Source: Polyangiaceae bacterium | GTDB lineage: Bacteria > Myxococcota_A > Polyangia > Polyangiales > Polyangiaceae | DNA length: 64,000 bases | Reading direction: 5' to 3' | Assembly (NCBI GenBank): GCA_013361525.1 | Contig: JABFXY010000028.1 | Coordinates: 1 to 64,000, forward strand | Shown here: positions 26,554 through 33,390 of the stretch, one piece after another | Position numbering within the stretch: the stretch's first letter is position 1 | Layout of the letters: each line of letters starts with the position of its first letter | Program-made: the position numbers and the translations under genes | The notes under the pieces: model-generated | Seen by the model: the letters and a program-made list of their open reading frames with translations, nothing else | What the model was told of the DNA's origin: nothing | The model's database searches: none

Positions 26554-27594
26554 TCAGCCGGCGTCGGCTTTGACCTGCGAGCCGGCGCCGCTGCCTGCCC
26601 AGAGCTCCGCCGTCACCTTCGCCGCGACCGACAGGCCGCTCTCGCGCAAGGCCTTCAGGTAAGTGACCGTCGGCGCGATGCCGTCTTCCCACTTCACCTG
26701 GGGCTCGTAGCCGAAGAGGTCTTTCGCGCGCGTGATGTCGCCGAGCGAATGGCGAATGTCGCCGGGTCGCGGCTCTTGGTGGACGACGTCGACGGGCTTG
26801 CCGATGACGCGGCCGATCTCCTGGACGAGCGCGTTGAGCGAGATGCGCCGGCCGCCGGCGACGTTGACAACCTGTCCCTCGAGCTTCTTCGGCGTCGCCG
26901 CTGCGAGCAGGTTCGCGCGCACGGTGTTCTTCACGAAGCAGAAGTCACGGGTCTGCTCGCCGTCGCCGAAGATCTCGATCGGCCGGCCCGAAATCGCGCG
27001 ATCGACGAAGCGGGGAATCGCGGCTGCGTATGCGCCGTCGGGCGTCTGGCCCGGGCCGAACACGTTGAAGTACCGAAGGCACAGCGTCTCGATCCCGTAG
27101 AGGCTCGCGAACACGCGCATGTAGAGCTCGCCCGCGTACTTCGAGACGGCGTACGGCGAGAGCGCCTGCGGCAACATCGTCTCCCGCTTCGGCAGCTCTT
27201 CCGTTTCGCCGTAGGCCGAGCTCGAGGCGGCGAAGATGACGCGCTTCACCCGCGTGTGGCGGGCGACGTCGAGCACGACCACGGTGCCTTGGACGTTGGC
27301 CGAATCGCTCTCGGCCGGGCGCTGCACGCTCTTCGGCACGCTGCCGAGCGCGCCGTCGTGGAAGATGACCTCCACACCGGCGGCGGCTTTCGCGACCGCC
27401 TCCGCGTCCCGGATGTCGCCGGTGATGCGCTCGATCCGAGACTGATCGGCGATGCCGTCGAGGTTCTCCCAGAAGCCCGTCGCGAGGTTGTCGAGGACGC
27501 GCACTCGCTCGCCGGCGGCGGTCAGCGCCGCGACGAGGTTCGAGCCGATGAAGCCCGCACCCCCGGTGACGAGGTAGCGCGCGCCCGAGCTCAT
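26554..27594 (-). CDS. NAD-dependent sugar-nucleotide epimerase (WbpP/GalE type)
   Basis: 346 residues from ATG 27594. It is an extended short-chain dehydrogenase: NAD-binding TGGAGFIGSNL near the N-terminus, Ser/Thr in AASSSAYGE, and catalytic YxxxK in SPYAVSKYAGE. The substrate blocks YFNVFGPGQ and EIFGDGEQTRDF are typical of UDP-glucose/UDP-N-acetylglucosamine 4-epimerases used for surface polysaccharide or lipopolysaccharide sugars. Which sugar it acts on is not resolved. Its ATG overlaps the DUF507 stop by 1 nt (TGATG), so the two are coupled. Confidence 0.88.
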   Translation of the reverse strand: MSSGARYLVTGGAGFIGSNLVAALTAAGERVRVLDNLATGFWENLDGIADQSRIERITGDIRDAEAVAKAAAGVEVIFHDGALGSVPKSVQRPAESDSANVQGTVVVLDVARHTRVKRVIFAASSSAYGETEELPKRETMLPQALSPYAVSKYAGELYMRVFASLYGIETLCLRYFNVFGPGQTPDGAYAAAIPRFVDRAISGRPIEIFGDGEQTRDFCFVKNTVRANLLAAATPKKLEGQVVNVAGGRRISLNALVQEIGRVIGKPVDVVHQEPRPGDIRHSLGDITRAKDLFGYEPQVKWEDGIAPTVTYLKALRESGLSVAAKVTAELWAGSGAGSQVKADAG

Positions 27595-28106
27595 CAGGAG
27601 AGACCCTTGCGGCGCTGGATGTCTGCCATGACGCGCTGGTACTCGATCTCCCAGGTCGAGGTGCCTTCGGAGACGTGCTTCAGCTTGCCGCGGACCTCTG
27701 CGTCGAGCGCCTCGTCGAGCTCGAGGTACTTGCGCAGGACCGGCCGCATGTGGCGGCGCAGCTCGTGATCCTCGGCGAAGACCTCTTCGACGTTGGCGGA
27801 GTGCATGAGCATCTCGATGCACTGGTCGAGGAGGTAATCGAACATCTCCTCGCCGGTCTTGATGCCCTTCTGCTCGGCGGCCGCCTTCTTCACGCGACCG
27901 AACTCCGACTGCGGGAGGTTTCGCACCTCGAGCAGGTGTTTGGCGCGATCCGTCGACTCCTTGTCGGCCGCGAGATACGCATTGAACACGGACTCGAGGT
28001 CGCGCACGACCTCGTCCTTGCGCTCGGTTTCGATGTCCTTCGCGGCGAGGAGCGCTTTCACGAGCTCGTCGGAGAGGGGTTTGACTTTGCCGCTGTAAAG
28101 GCGCAT
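27594..28106 (-). CDS. DUF507 family protein
   Basis: 170 residues from ATG 28106 (MRLYSGKV is the characteristic DUF507 N-terminus). It appears to hold two DUF507-like halves, each with the pattern of a charged helical segment ending in a YQRVMAD-type or RHM/LRKYL motif. The function of the family is unknown; members are common in deltaproteobacteria-like lineages and are cytoplasmic. The frame stays open to a GTG at 28226 inside the upstream palindromic repeat, but the family N-terminus makes 28106 the better start. Confidence 0.85.
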   Translation of the reverse strand: MRLYSGKVKPLSDELVKALLAAKDIETERKDEVVRDLESVFNAYLAADKESTDRAKHLLEVRNLPQSEFGRVKKAAAEQKGIKTGEEMFDYLLDQCIEMLMHSANVEEVFAEDHELRRHMRPVLRKYLELDEALDAEVRGKLKHVSEGTSTWEIEYQRVMADIQRRKGLS

Positions 28107-28160
28107 GCGCGCGACGCAATCGCACAAAGCGGCGCTCGAGTCGATGGAGTTTTGCTGTTT

Positions 28161-28245
28161 TTCTCGCGCGCGCGCGACGGCGCGGGTCCCGCCTTGGGGC
28201 GTGCTCCCTGCGGTCGCACTGGGCACCCACGCCTGTGCGCGCCCT
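28161..28245 (+). repeat. Palindromic repeat family 1, copy A
   Basis: An element of about 85 bp that folds back on itself: outer arms in CGCGCGCGC (from 28165) and GTGCGCGC (28235-28242), inner 9-bp arms GGCGCGGGT (28179-28187) and ACCCACGCC (28225-28233), and a conserved centre with CTGCGGTCGCACTGGGCA. It matches copies at 29.7 kb (inverted) and 54.3 kb. The flank toward 28310 is also similar to the flank of the 29.7 kb copy. It sits 55 bp upstream of the DUF507 start. Confidence 0.85.
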
Positions 28246-28346
28246 GCTCCATCCGGACGGCCTATTGCCGACGGCGGCCGATGGCCGCCTCCGGTGACGT
28301 CGGACGTCGGACGTCGCGCACCGCAAAGCGCAGGGCAGCTAGGCGG

Positions 28347-28366
28347 GTCGTGCGCGCGCGAGAAAA
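28347..28366 (-). repeat. Family 1 end-motif fragment beside a stop codon
   Basis: The 20-bp sequence GTCGTGCGCGCGCGAGAAAA matches the end of the palindromic repeat but lacks the rest. On the minus strand it directly follows the stop codon (28367-28369) of the TIGR04552-like gene. Confidence 0.65.
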
Positions 28367-29446
28367 TCAGCGCCGCTTGGGCTGAGCCATCGGGCGGACG
28401 CCGATCTTCAGGCGGCGCTTCACGGCGTGGCGCTGACGCTCTTTGTACTTCTCGTGACTTGCCTCGCCCTGCTCGTTGCCGAGCTCGGTCTGACGGTCGA
28501 GGACTTGGAACTCACAGAGGACGAACACGATCGGACCGAGCGACCACGCCGAGGGAGGAGCAAGCTCCATCGTCTCTTCCGGAAGGCGAACCGGCAGGTC
28601 GACCACGAAGTGAATGACCCGGTAGCTCTCGTCGGAAAACTGGTTGTCGCTCGGGGTAAACGCGTCGTCGGCGCCGGTCTGGAAATCTTTGCTCATCGAC
28701 CGGAGGTGCGGATGGTCGAGGCAGTAGCGCCGAAAGTGGAAGATCGTGTTGATGCTCTCGCCGCCGAGCGTGAGCGAGAACGGAAACAGGTTCTGCGTCA
28801 GGTAGAGGAGGATCGGCAGGATGTCGTCGCGCGTTCGCGTGACGATGCGAAACCGAACCTTGTCGTAGATCTGTGACGCCGACGCGTCGCGCTTCGATAA
28901 GAGCTTCGTGTAGAGCGAGTCCTTGTTTTTCCGGCCGCCGACGAACTCGACGATCGGAAAGCCGGCGGAGAGCATGCCGCCCACCACGCGATAGACCTTC
29001 TCCTCCACGAGGTGGAAGACGTCTTGATCGCTCATCGGCAGGCAGAACAAAAGCTCGCGCCCGTCGAGGTGATGGATGATGTGCATCGCCTTCAAGATGG
29101 CGCACGCACACGTCTGCCGATGGCCTTTGCCGGAGGCCATGAGCATCAGCTCTTCGACGGTGGCGTCCTCGACGGGCTTCGGGATCGGGAAGTCGAATTG
29201 CCGTCGGAGGTAATTGACCGCCTCGTTACGGATGGTGTCGAGGCGCGCGCGATCCTGCGCGAGAGAAGGGCGAAACTCGTGTGCCTCGAGCAGCGCACGC
29301 GCCTCTTCTTCGGACTCGAGGTTGAGCCGATGCCAGTCGATGACCGAGTCGCCTCGAAGAAGAAGCCGCACGGACTCCAAGTCGTGCGGCGTGAACTCGT
29401 CGAGGCGCTTCAGGCGACCCAGGGGGCCGTCGGTCATGAACGCCAT
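28367..29446 (-). CDS. TIGR04552-like protein, RelA/SpoT-fold candidate
   Basis: 359 residues from ATG 29446; ATG 29437 is an alternative. I recognise it as one of the myxobacterial TIGR04552-type proteins, whose function is not known. The middle (KNKDSLYTKLLSKRDASA, then YDKVRFRIVTRTRDDI) resembles the synthetase core of RelA/SpoT nucleotidyltransferases, where a Lys/Arg-rich strand precedes a D-x-x-x-x-R-I strand, so a nucleotide-related role is possible. The C-terminus is very basic (ERQRHAVKRRLKIG). No membrane or signal segment. It starts the minus-strand run toward DUF507 but is separated from it by 260 bp holding repeats. Confidence 0.7.
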   Translation of the reverse strand: MAFMTDGPLGRLKRLDEFTPHDLESVRLLLRGDSVIDWHRLNLESEEEARALLEAHEFRPSLAQDRARLDTIRNEAVNYLRRQFDFPIPKPVEDATVEELMLMASGKGHRQTCACAILKAMHIIHHLDGRELLFCLPMSDQDVFHLVEEKVYRVVGGMLSAGFPIVEFVGGRKNKDSLYTKLLSKRDASASQIYDKVRFRIVTRTRDDILPILLYLTQNLFPFSLTLGGESINTIFHFRRYCLDHPHLRSMSKDFQTGADDAFTPSDNQFSDESYRVIHFVVDLPVRLPEETMELAPPSAWSLGPIVFVLCEFQVLDRQTELGNEQGEASHEKYKERQRHAVKRRLKIGVRPMAQPKRR

Positions 29447-29633
29447 GGGAGGGGGACGGCAACGTGCCGTCAAGTCCACGAATCGGGAAGCCAACGTCGC
29501 GCGGGAAACCGAGCTCGTTCGAGGACGTCGCTTCCGTCGACGTCAGCCACGAGAGTTCTGTGCGCGCGTGGCCAGCACAACCTCTCAGGAGCCGGCCATC
29601 GGCCGGCGCCGCCTCGAGGATCCAAGTTGGATC

Positions 29634-29724
29634 AGGGCGCGCACAGCCCTGGGTGCCCAGTGCGACCGCAGGGAGCACACCCCCCAGGCGGGACCCGGGG
29701 CGTCGTGCGCGCGCGGAGGAACAA
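29634..29724 (-). repeat. Palindromic repeat family 1, copy B
   Basis: Inverted orientation relative to copies A and C. Outer arms are at 29637-29644 and 29705-29712 (GCGCGCAC with GTGCGCGC), and 9-bp inner arms at 29646-29654 and 29693-29701 (GCCCTGGGT with ACCCGGGGC). The end motif GTCGTGCGCGCGCGGAGG runs to 29724 and abuts the stop codon (29725-29727) of the small membrane-protein gene, so it is placed as a potential terminator. Confidence 0.85.
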
Positions 29725-29889
29725 CTACGCGTCTTGTTTGGGTTGCGCGGCCGGCGTCCGACCGAGCGAGAGCGTTCCGAGAAAAATCCCGACGGTCAGG
29801 ACCACGACGACCGCATGACCGAGATAACCGCTGTACGCGATGGCACCGAACGGGGCGAGTGCAGCGAGCAACCAGGGAGTGATCTTCAT
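29725..29889 (-). CDS. 54-residue two-helix membrane protein
   Basis: A short frame from ATG 29889 to TAG 29725. The product begins MKITPWLLAALAPFGAIAY and continues with a second hydrophobic run HAVVVVLTVGIFLGTLS, then a polar tail ending PKQDA. It has the composition of a small inner-membrane hairpin protein, and codon choice is consistent with the neighbours. There is no clear Shine-Dalgarno sequence, and no known family was recognised, so this remains a candidate. Confidence 0.5.
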   Translation of the reverse strand: MKITPWLLAALAPFGAIAYSGYLGHAVVVVLTVGIFLGTLSLGRTPAAQPKQDA

Positions 29890-30408
29890 CGATGGTGGGG
29901 CTCTGCGAAACGGGTGGTTACGGGGGTCGCGCTAGTGAGTCTCGCGACTAGGTACCAATGTAGGATAAGGTGCCACAGGCCCTGAAGCAGGGGCAAGTGT
30001 TAGCGACATCGCGTCAGAGCACGCAACCGAAAAAAGCTCTCAAGCGGTGGACCAGCCCGTGTCCAGTGTGGACTGTCATTGGAAACATGTTTCAAAACAT
30101 GTGCTTATAGGTCATTTGTCATCCAACAAATGAGTGGGACAAGCGCGTCAAGCTGGACACGAAGGTAGCCGCCGGGACACATCGAAATAACGATTGAATT
30201 CCGCGCACAGGTCGGTCTTGAGATCGGCGCGATCGCGGCGTGCTCACCAAAGGGTGAGGCGTGTTTGCAAAGCGCGCGATTTCTCGAACGAAGTCGCCGT
30301 GACAGCTTGATTTCTTCCCCGCGTCCGCCTTCGGCGAACCGAGCCTCGGGGGAGCCGCCCCGGCCGGTCTCGCTTCGCTCGACGTGGCCTGCCCCACTCG
30401 GCTCGCTC
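29890..30408. other. Low-GC intergenic region with several palindromes
   Basis: No convincing gene in 519 bp. The part 29930-30240 is clearly AT-richer than the rest of the window. It contains a perfect palindrome GAAACATGTTTC (30082-30093) followed by a second AACATGT, an inverted repeat CATTTGT/ACAAATG (30113-30119 and 30126-30132), a small GTCC/GGAC repeat (30061-30073), and a hairpin around CCCTGAAGCAGGG near 29978. The right part (30300-30400) is GC-rich and repeat-like. Candidates are an operator region or a small RNA. Confidence 0.45.
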
Positions 30409-30849
30409 TCAGCGGCCCTTGTTGCGGATCCGCTGGATCAGGAGCTGGATCGCCGAGTCGGGAAGGTTCGGATTCGGCGGCATTTTCTCGCCTTTGCCGC
30501 GCTTGATCGTGTCGAAGATCTGCTCATCCGTGACGGTGCTGAGCCAGTCGTCGCGCGTCAAATCCGGTGCGCCGGTCGACGGGCCGTTGGGGCCGTCACC
30601 GCGCCCTTGCGGACCGTGGCAATTGGCGCACGCGGTGCGCCATACCGTCTCCGCGCGGTTCGGCGGACGCTTCGGCTGAGGTGCGGCCTGGTTCGGCTGA
30701 GCCTGTTGCGCAGGCTGATCGGCGCGATCGTGATCGTTCGGCTGCCATTGTCGAACCTCACCGCGGCCCGGCTCGCAGCCGCTTCCGCCGATCGCGACCA
30801 CGAGGAGCATCGCGCCCAAGGACCAACGGCAGTGGAGCCCAGCTAGCAC
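30409..30849 (-). CDS. Cytochrome c lipoprotein (class I type)
   Basis: 146 residues from GTG 30849; the frame is open to ATG 30918, but that extension looks non-coding. A lipoprotein-like signal ends AIGGSGC. A Gln/Pro-rich linker (PAQQAQPNQAAPQPK) is followed by a mono-haem cytochrome c domain: CANCHG binds haem (Cys-x-x-Cys-His), and the later KMPPNPNLP supplies the axial Met. This is a small electron carrier on the periplasmic side. The electron partners are not encoded nearby. Confidence 0.85.
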   Translation of the reverse strand: MLAGLHCRWSLGAMLLVVAIGGSGCEPGRGEVRQWQPNDHDRADQPAQQAQPNQAAPQPKRPPNRAETVWRTACANCHGPQGRGDGPNGPSTGAPDLTRDDWLSTVTDEQIFDTIKRGKGEKMPPNPNLPDSAIQLLIQRIRNKGR

Positions 30850-30914
30850 GGGCGCGCACGTTAGCGGCCCGACCCGCGTGCCGCCAGGGGATCGCGTGGC
30901 GCACTGCCACGACG

Positions 30915-30954
30915 ACAAAAAGAAGCACCCCCGCGGGCCGAAGCGCGCGGGGGT
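30915..30954 (-). terminator. Intrinsic terminator of the OmpA-like gene
   Basis: A 9-bp GC-rich stem, ACCCCCGCG (30927-30935) with CGCGGGGGT (30946-30954), and a 10-nt loop. Read on the minus strand it is followed by a T-rich run (GCTTCTTTTTG), the classical rho-independent layout. It lies 32 bp after the stop of the OmpA-like gene. Confidence 0.85.
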
Positions 30955-30985
30955 CCGACGAACGCGAGACGCGTTCGAGGTGGTC

Positions 30986-31627
30986 TTACTTCTTCACGGC
31001 CGGGTTACACGGGTCGACCGCGATCTTGCCGCCGTTGTCGACCGGGATGGGCTTGCCCTTGTCGTCGAGGACCGGCTTGTTCTTCACCGTCGCCTCGAAG
31101 AACGAGACGCGGCGGTTCTTCGCCTTGTTGTCGGGCGTGTCGTTGGCCGCGAGGGGCTTCTCCTCACCGAAGCCGACCGGCATGAGGCGCTTGCAGTCGA
31201 TGTTGTGCGAGATGAGCCAGAGCGTCGCCGTCGTCGCGCGATCCTTGGAGAGCTGCAGGTTCATCGCATCGTCGCCGTCCGAGTCCGTGTGGCCCTCGAT
31301 GCGGAGGAGCGTGGTGTCGGGGTTCGCCACCATGTACTTGCGAACCTCTTCCATGACCTCGTCGAAGCCGCCCTCGATGTCCGGCTCCGCGCTGCCCGTC
31401 TTGAACGGAAGCGGCGCGGGAAGATCGAGCTGGTTGCCGATCTTCTTGAGGCCCTTGAGGTTGAGCTTGCGGGGCTTCTTCTTCTCCGGCTTCGGCTTCG
31501 GCTCTTCCTTCTTCGGGGTCGGCTTGGGCTCCTCGGGCTCACCCGACTGGACCTTCACGGTGCAGCCGTTGAGAGCAAAGCTCGCCATCACCACCGCGGC
31601 GGACAGAACGGAGATGAGTTTACGCAT
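30986..31627 (-). CDS. OmpA-family lipoprotein
   Basis: 213 residues from ATG 31627, preceded by GAGGAGAAA. The lipobox ALNGC places the acylated Cys at residue 22. A Pro/Lys/Glu-rich linker (about 30-60) leads to an OmpA C-terminal peptidoglycan-binding domain with LLRIEGHTDSDGDD, LSKDRATTATLWL and NRRVSFF, the usual diaminopimelate-binding blocks. It probably tethers the outer membrane to the wall, like Pal. It has its own terminator downstream. Confidence 0.9.
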   Translation of the reverse strand: MRKLISVLSAAVVMASFALNGCTVKVQSGEPEEPKPTPKKEEPKPKPEKKKPRKLNLKGLKKIGNQLDLPAPLPFKTGSAEPDIEGGFDEVMEEVRKYMVANPDTTLLRIEGHTDSDGDDAMNLQLSKDRATTATLWLISHNIDCKRLMPVGFGEEKPLAANDTPDNKAKNRRVSFFEATVKNKPVLDDKGKPIPVDNGGKIAVDPCNPAVKK

Positions 31628-32080
31628 AATCCAATTTCTCCTCGGAACGGCTCGCCTGATCCGCGCGCGCGGGGGCGACATAGTGCTGAGCTGGAGCGAC
31701 GAGCCTCGATCGTCGAGAGCCGGTCGTTCCCTCAAGGTTTTCCTTCGACGCGTGCGCTGGATGGTCCTTCACACGCGCTACTTCAAGCTCGATCTTTTTT
31801 CGTAGGGGCGGAAGCTTCGGGCAACTGTGGTTCGCTGACAAGCCGCGAGCCCGCCCGGAGGCGCCTTTTGCCAAGCTCCGCGTTTCGAGCTCCTTCTACT
31901 GCCGGCGCAGTCGTGCCCTCCCTGTTTTCACAATGCGCTCGTCCATCAGACGCGCGAAAGGAGGACGGCGGCTCAGAGCGACCCGGCTTCCCCGGAAAAC
32001 GGAGCGATGGAAGGCCGACGGCCACTCCGCTCGTGGTGGAGTGGCCGTCCAATCGGTGACCGATCGAGCGTGCGCTTCGA
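31628..32080. other. Intergenic region, 453 bp
   Basis: No supported gene. It carries the promoter region of the OmpA-like gene on its left side (a TTGAAG candidate -35 on the minus strand near 31780, weak) and, on its right side, the hairpin that probably ends transcription of the lipoprotein gene at 32081. The rest shows no repeat or RNA signature I can support. Confidence 0.4.
32018..32048 (-). terminator. Hairpin downstream of lipoprotein gene
   Basis: A perfect 11-bp inverted repeat ACGGCCACTCC (32018-32028) and GGAGTGGCCGT (32038-32048) with a 9-nt loop, 32 bp beyond the stop of the gene at 32081. No U-run is visible, so it may be a factor-dependent or RNA-stabilising hairpin. Confidence 0.6.
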
Positions 32081-33172
32081 TCAGGTGCCGCCGCCGGCAC
32101 CGCCGCCGCCGCCCGTACCCTCGGTGCAGGGCGGGGGCTGCTCTTCGGCGGGCATGCCGACGCCGTCGAGCGTGACGACGGTCGCGTCGAAGCCGATGCC
32201 GATCGAGATGCCGTCGCAGATCGCGCTCGGATCCTGCGAGCCGTCCTTCATGATGTCGGAGGCCTGACGGATCTGGTTGAGGATGCTGTCGACCGCGCTG
32301 CCCTCGCAGAAGGACTCGTCGACGGCGCCGAGGACGTCCTTCAGCTGAAGGATGAGGTCTTCGGTGTCGAGGACGCCGGAGATGACGCCCTTCGTCGCGC
32401 CGCCGTGCGCGGAGTCCATCTCCATCGTGATGAGCGCGCTCTCGATGTTGAGGGCGAGATCGAAGCCGGCGATCGCGATGTTGAGCTCGACGGTGCCCTT
32501 GTCACCGGACACCCAGACGTTCTCGACGACGTAGGAGTTGTCGAACTTGACCTTCGCGCTGGTCGGGTCGGCCGGGTTGGTGAGGAACTCCGGCGCGGCC
32601 TTCCACGTGTTGCCGACGCCTTCCTTGCCCGCGAGCAGGAGCGCCTTGACCGGGTTGTAGTTCGCGCCGTCGCCGAGGTCCGTGAGGTTCAGCATCACGT
32701 TGAAGCTGCCCTCGGCGATCGCGCCGTTGAGCTCCGCCTCGAGGTCCGAGACGCTGGTCGCGGCGGCCGTCTTGATGATCGGCAGGAGCACGCGGCCGAA
32801 GGCGTTGTCGATGCCGTCGGTCCCGTCCGGAAAGACGTTGTTCGGGGCGGCGCTGCCGTTCGGCTTGCAGTGGTTGGAGAAGTCCTGGGCGGTGATCTGA
32901 CCGTCGAGGTCGTAGCCGAAGTCCTTCCATGCATCGGGCGACTCCTGACCCGCGCGGGTCTTGGTGCCGATGTAGATGTGCGAGGTGCCGAAGACCATGC
33001 CCGTGCCGTCGCCGGGGCTCGCACCCTCCGGACGCTCCGGCGGCTGGAGGCCGGGGCCGCTCGGCGTCCCGCCGCCGCCACCGCCCGACCCGCCGGTACC
33101 GTCGTCGTCGCCACAGCCGACGGCGATCCCAATCACGCAGAACGACGCGAGGAGAAGATGAGAACGAAGCAT
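32081..33172 (-). CDS. Secreted lipoprotein, unknown function
   Basis: 363 residues from ATG 33172, with GGAGG upstream. The lipoprotein signal ends IGIAVGCGDDD and is followed by Gly repeats. The mature domain begins with GMVFGTSHIYIGTKT and includes DLDGQITAQDFSNHCKP (a possible EF-hand-like or calcium loop), and ends with a second Gly-rich stretch after PPPCTEG. No known family. It diverges from dnaE across a 218-bp gap that must hold both promoters. Confidence 0.7.
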   Translation of the reverse strand: MLRSHLLLASFCVIGIAVGCGDDDGTGGSGGGGGGTPSGPGLQPPERPEGASPGDGTGMVFGTSHIYIGTKTRAGQESPDAWKDFGYDLDGQITAQDFSNHCKPNGSAAPNNVFPDGTDGIDNAFGRVLLPIIKTAAATSVSDLEAELNGAIAEGSFNVMLNLTDLGDGANYNPVKALLLAGKEGVGNTWKAAPEFLTNPADPTSAKVKFDNSYVVENVWVSGDKGTVELNIAIAGFDLALNIESALITMEMDSAHGGATKGVISGVLDTEDLILQLKDVLGAVDESFCEGSAVDSILNQIRQASDIMKDGSQDPSAICDGISIGIGFDATVVTLDGVGMPAEEQPPPCTEGTGGGGGAGGGT

Positions 33173-33390
33173 ACGAAGAACCTCCCGGCCGACGGGCCAG
33201 TGCGGGCCCGCCCTCATCCTGGACACGGGCGTGTGGAAGCATCCACCCACGCCCATCGCGCGTGAGAAGGACCCCACGCGTCGACTCAGTAAAACGCCGG
33301 TGCTCGCATTACATCAAGCACCGAACAAGTGGAAGAATCCTTTCGAGTCTAGCGCTCGACACGAAAGGCCATCAAGCGTAAGCCCGCCTC

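Noticed and set aside
26554..28326. 590-codon frame extending the epimerase upstream
   Set aside because: The part beyond ATG 27594 lies over DUF507 in another frame and is Arg-rich noise; the Rossmann fold begins right at 27594.
30119..30397. 92-codon minus-strand frame
   Set aside because: No ribosome site, odd composition, and it spans the low-GC palindromes and a repeat-like block; more likely non-coding.
31783..32100. 105-codon minus-strand frame between OmpA-like and lipoprotein genes
   Set aside because: It overlaps the terminator hairpin, has no ribosome site and no recognisable composition of a real protein.
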